The position numbers were made by a program, and so were the translations under genes. DNA of 64,000 nucleotides from Metridium senile (lineage: Eukaryota > Cnidaria > Anthozoa > Actiniaria > Metridiidae): positions 2,711,368 to 2,775,367 of the forward strand of contig OX459105.1 of the NCBI GenBank assembly GCA_949775045.1, in the 5' to 3' direction. The notes beneath the pieces are model-generated. The model was not told the origin of the DNA. It saw only the letters and a program-made list of their open reading frames with translations, and did not search any database. Each line of letters opens with the position of its first letter. Positions within the stretch are counted from its first letter, which is position 1. Shown in pieces: positions 63,916 through 64,000 of this stretch.

Positions 63916-64000
63916 AGCAATGTTGAGGTTTCCAGTCTAAAATGTCTGTACATTGTGGGCCTCCAAAGCAATGTCAAGGTTTCCAGTCTGAAATGTCTGT
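63880..64000. repeat. Start of a ~60-bp tandem repeat at the window edge
   Basis: CTGTACATTGTG, CCCAAAGCAATGTTGAGG and TTTCCAGTCTRAAATGT occur twice in order before the window ends. Confidence 0.7.

Overview
The window looks like a stretch of animal nuclear genome, most likely from an anthozoan cnidarian (sea anemone more likely than coral). It is AT-rich. Genes are split by GT-AG introns or are single-exon and widely spaced. There are many foldback/MITE elements, CR1-like LINEs, a Ty3/Gypsy relic, Penelope-like elements with hammerhead ribozymes, and a small family of secreted cysteine-rich peptide precursors of the type cnidarians make. The species call is inference from gene and repeat content; no marker gene is present.

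Layout. 0-2.7 kb: repeats, a broken PIF1-type helicase and a LINE tail. 2.7-31 kb: an accessory region built from copies of one cassette, consisting of a TATA promoter, a short non-coding exon 1, an intron filled with ~70-bp tandem repeats, and an exon 2 encoding a Cys-rich peptide. Four cassettes are present in different states: 3.2-3.8 kb has promoter and intron start only, cut by a TTAA transposon; 6.3-8.6 kb has its coding exon interrupted by a TIR element; 22.0-23.2 kb on the minus strand appears intact; 30.2-31.0 kb has an intact ORF but its promoter and exon 1 are deleted. Between cassettes 2 and 3 lies a nest of transposons: a 1,738-bp exact tandem duplication, (TA)n tracts carrying MITEs, a Gypsy pol relic, a LINE and a nearly full Penelope-like element. 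Nine well-formed hammerhead ribozyme sequences and two variant ones are scattered through the window.

31-38 kb: a six-exon gene, reconstructed here from splice signals (247 aa, N-myristoylation-like start, ubiquitin-like C-terminus), whose introns are full of tandem repeats and MITEs. 38-44.7 kb: a tandem pair of single-exon class I glutamine amidotransferase genes (gamma-glutamyl-peptidase/GMP-synthase-domain type) on a ~2.15-kb duplication. 44.7-48.9 kb: no gene recognised. 48.9-50.0 kb: a single-exon ELAV/Hu-type RNA-binding protein with three RRMs, followed by a 14-kb AT-rich tract without recognisable genes. That tract ends in several minisatellite arrays. The arrays at 61.9-62.3 and 63.2-63.5 kb share their core motif, on the opposite strand, with the intron arrays of the peptide genes 30-55 kb away.

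The host genes I would defend are the ELAV-like gene, the two amidotransferases, the six-exon gene and the minus-strand Cys-rich peptide gene. Most of the remainder is mobile or repetitive DNA.
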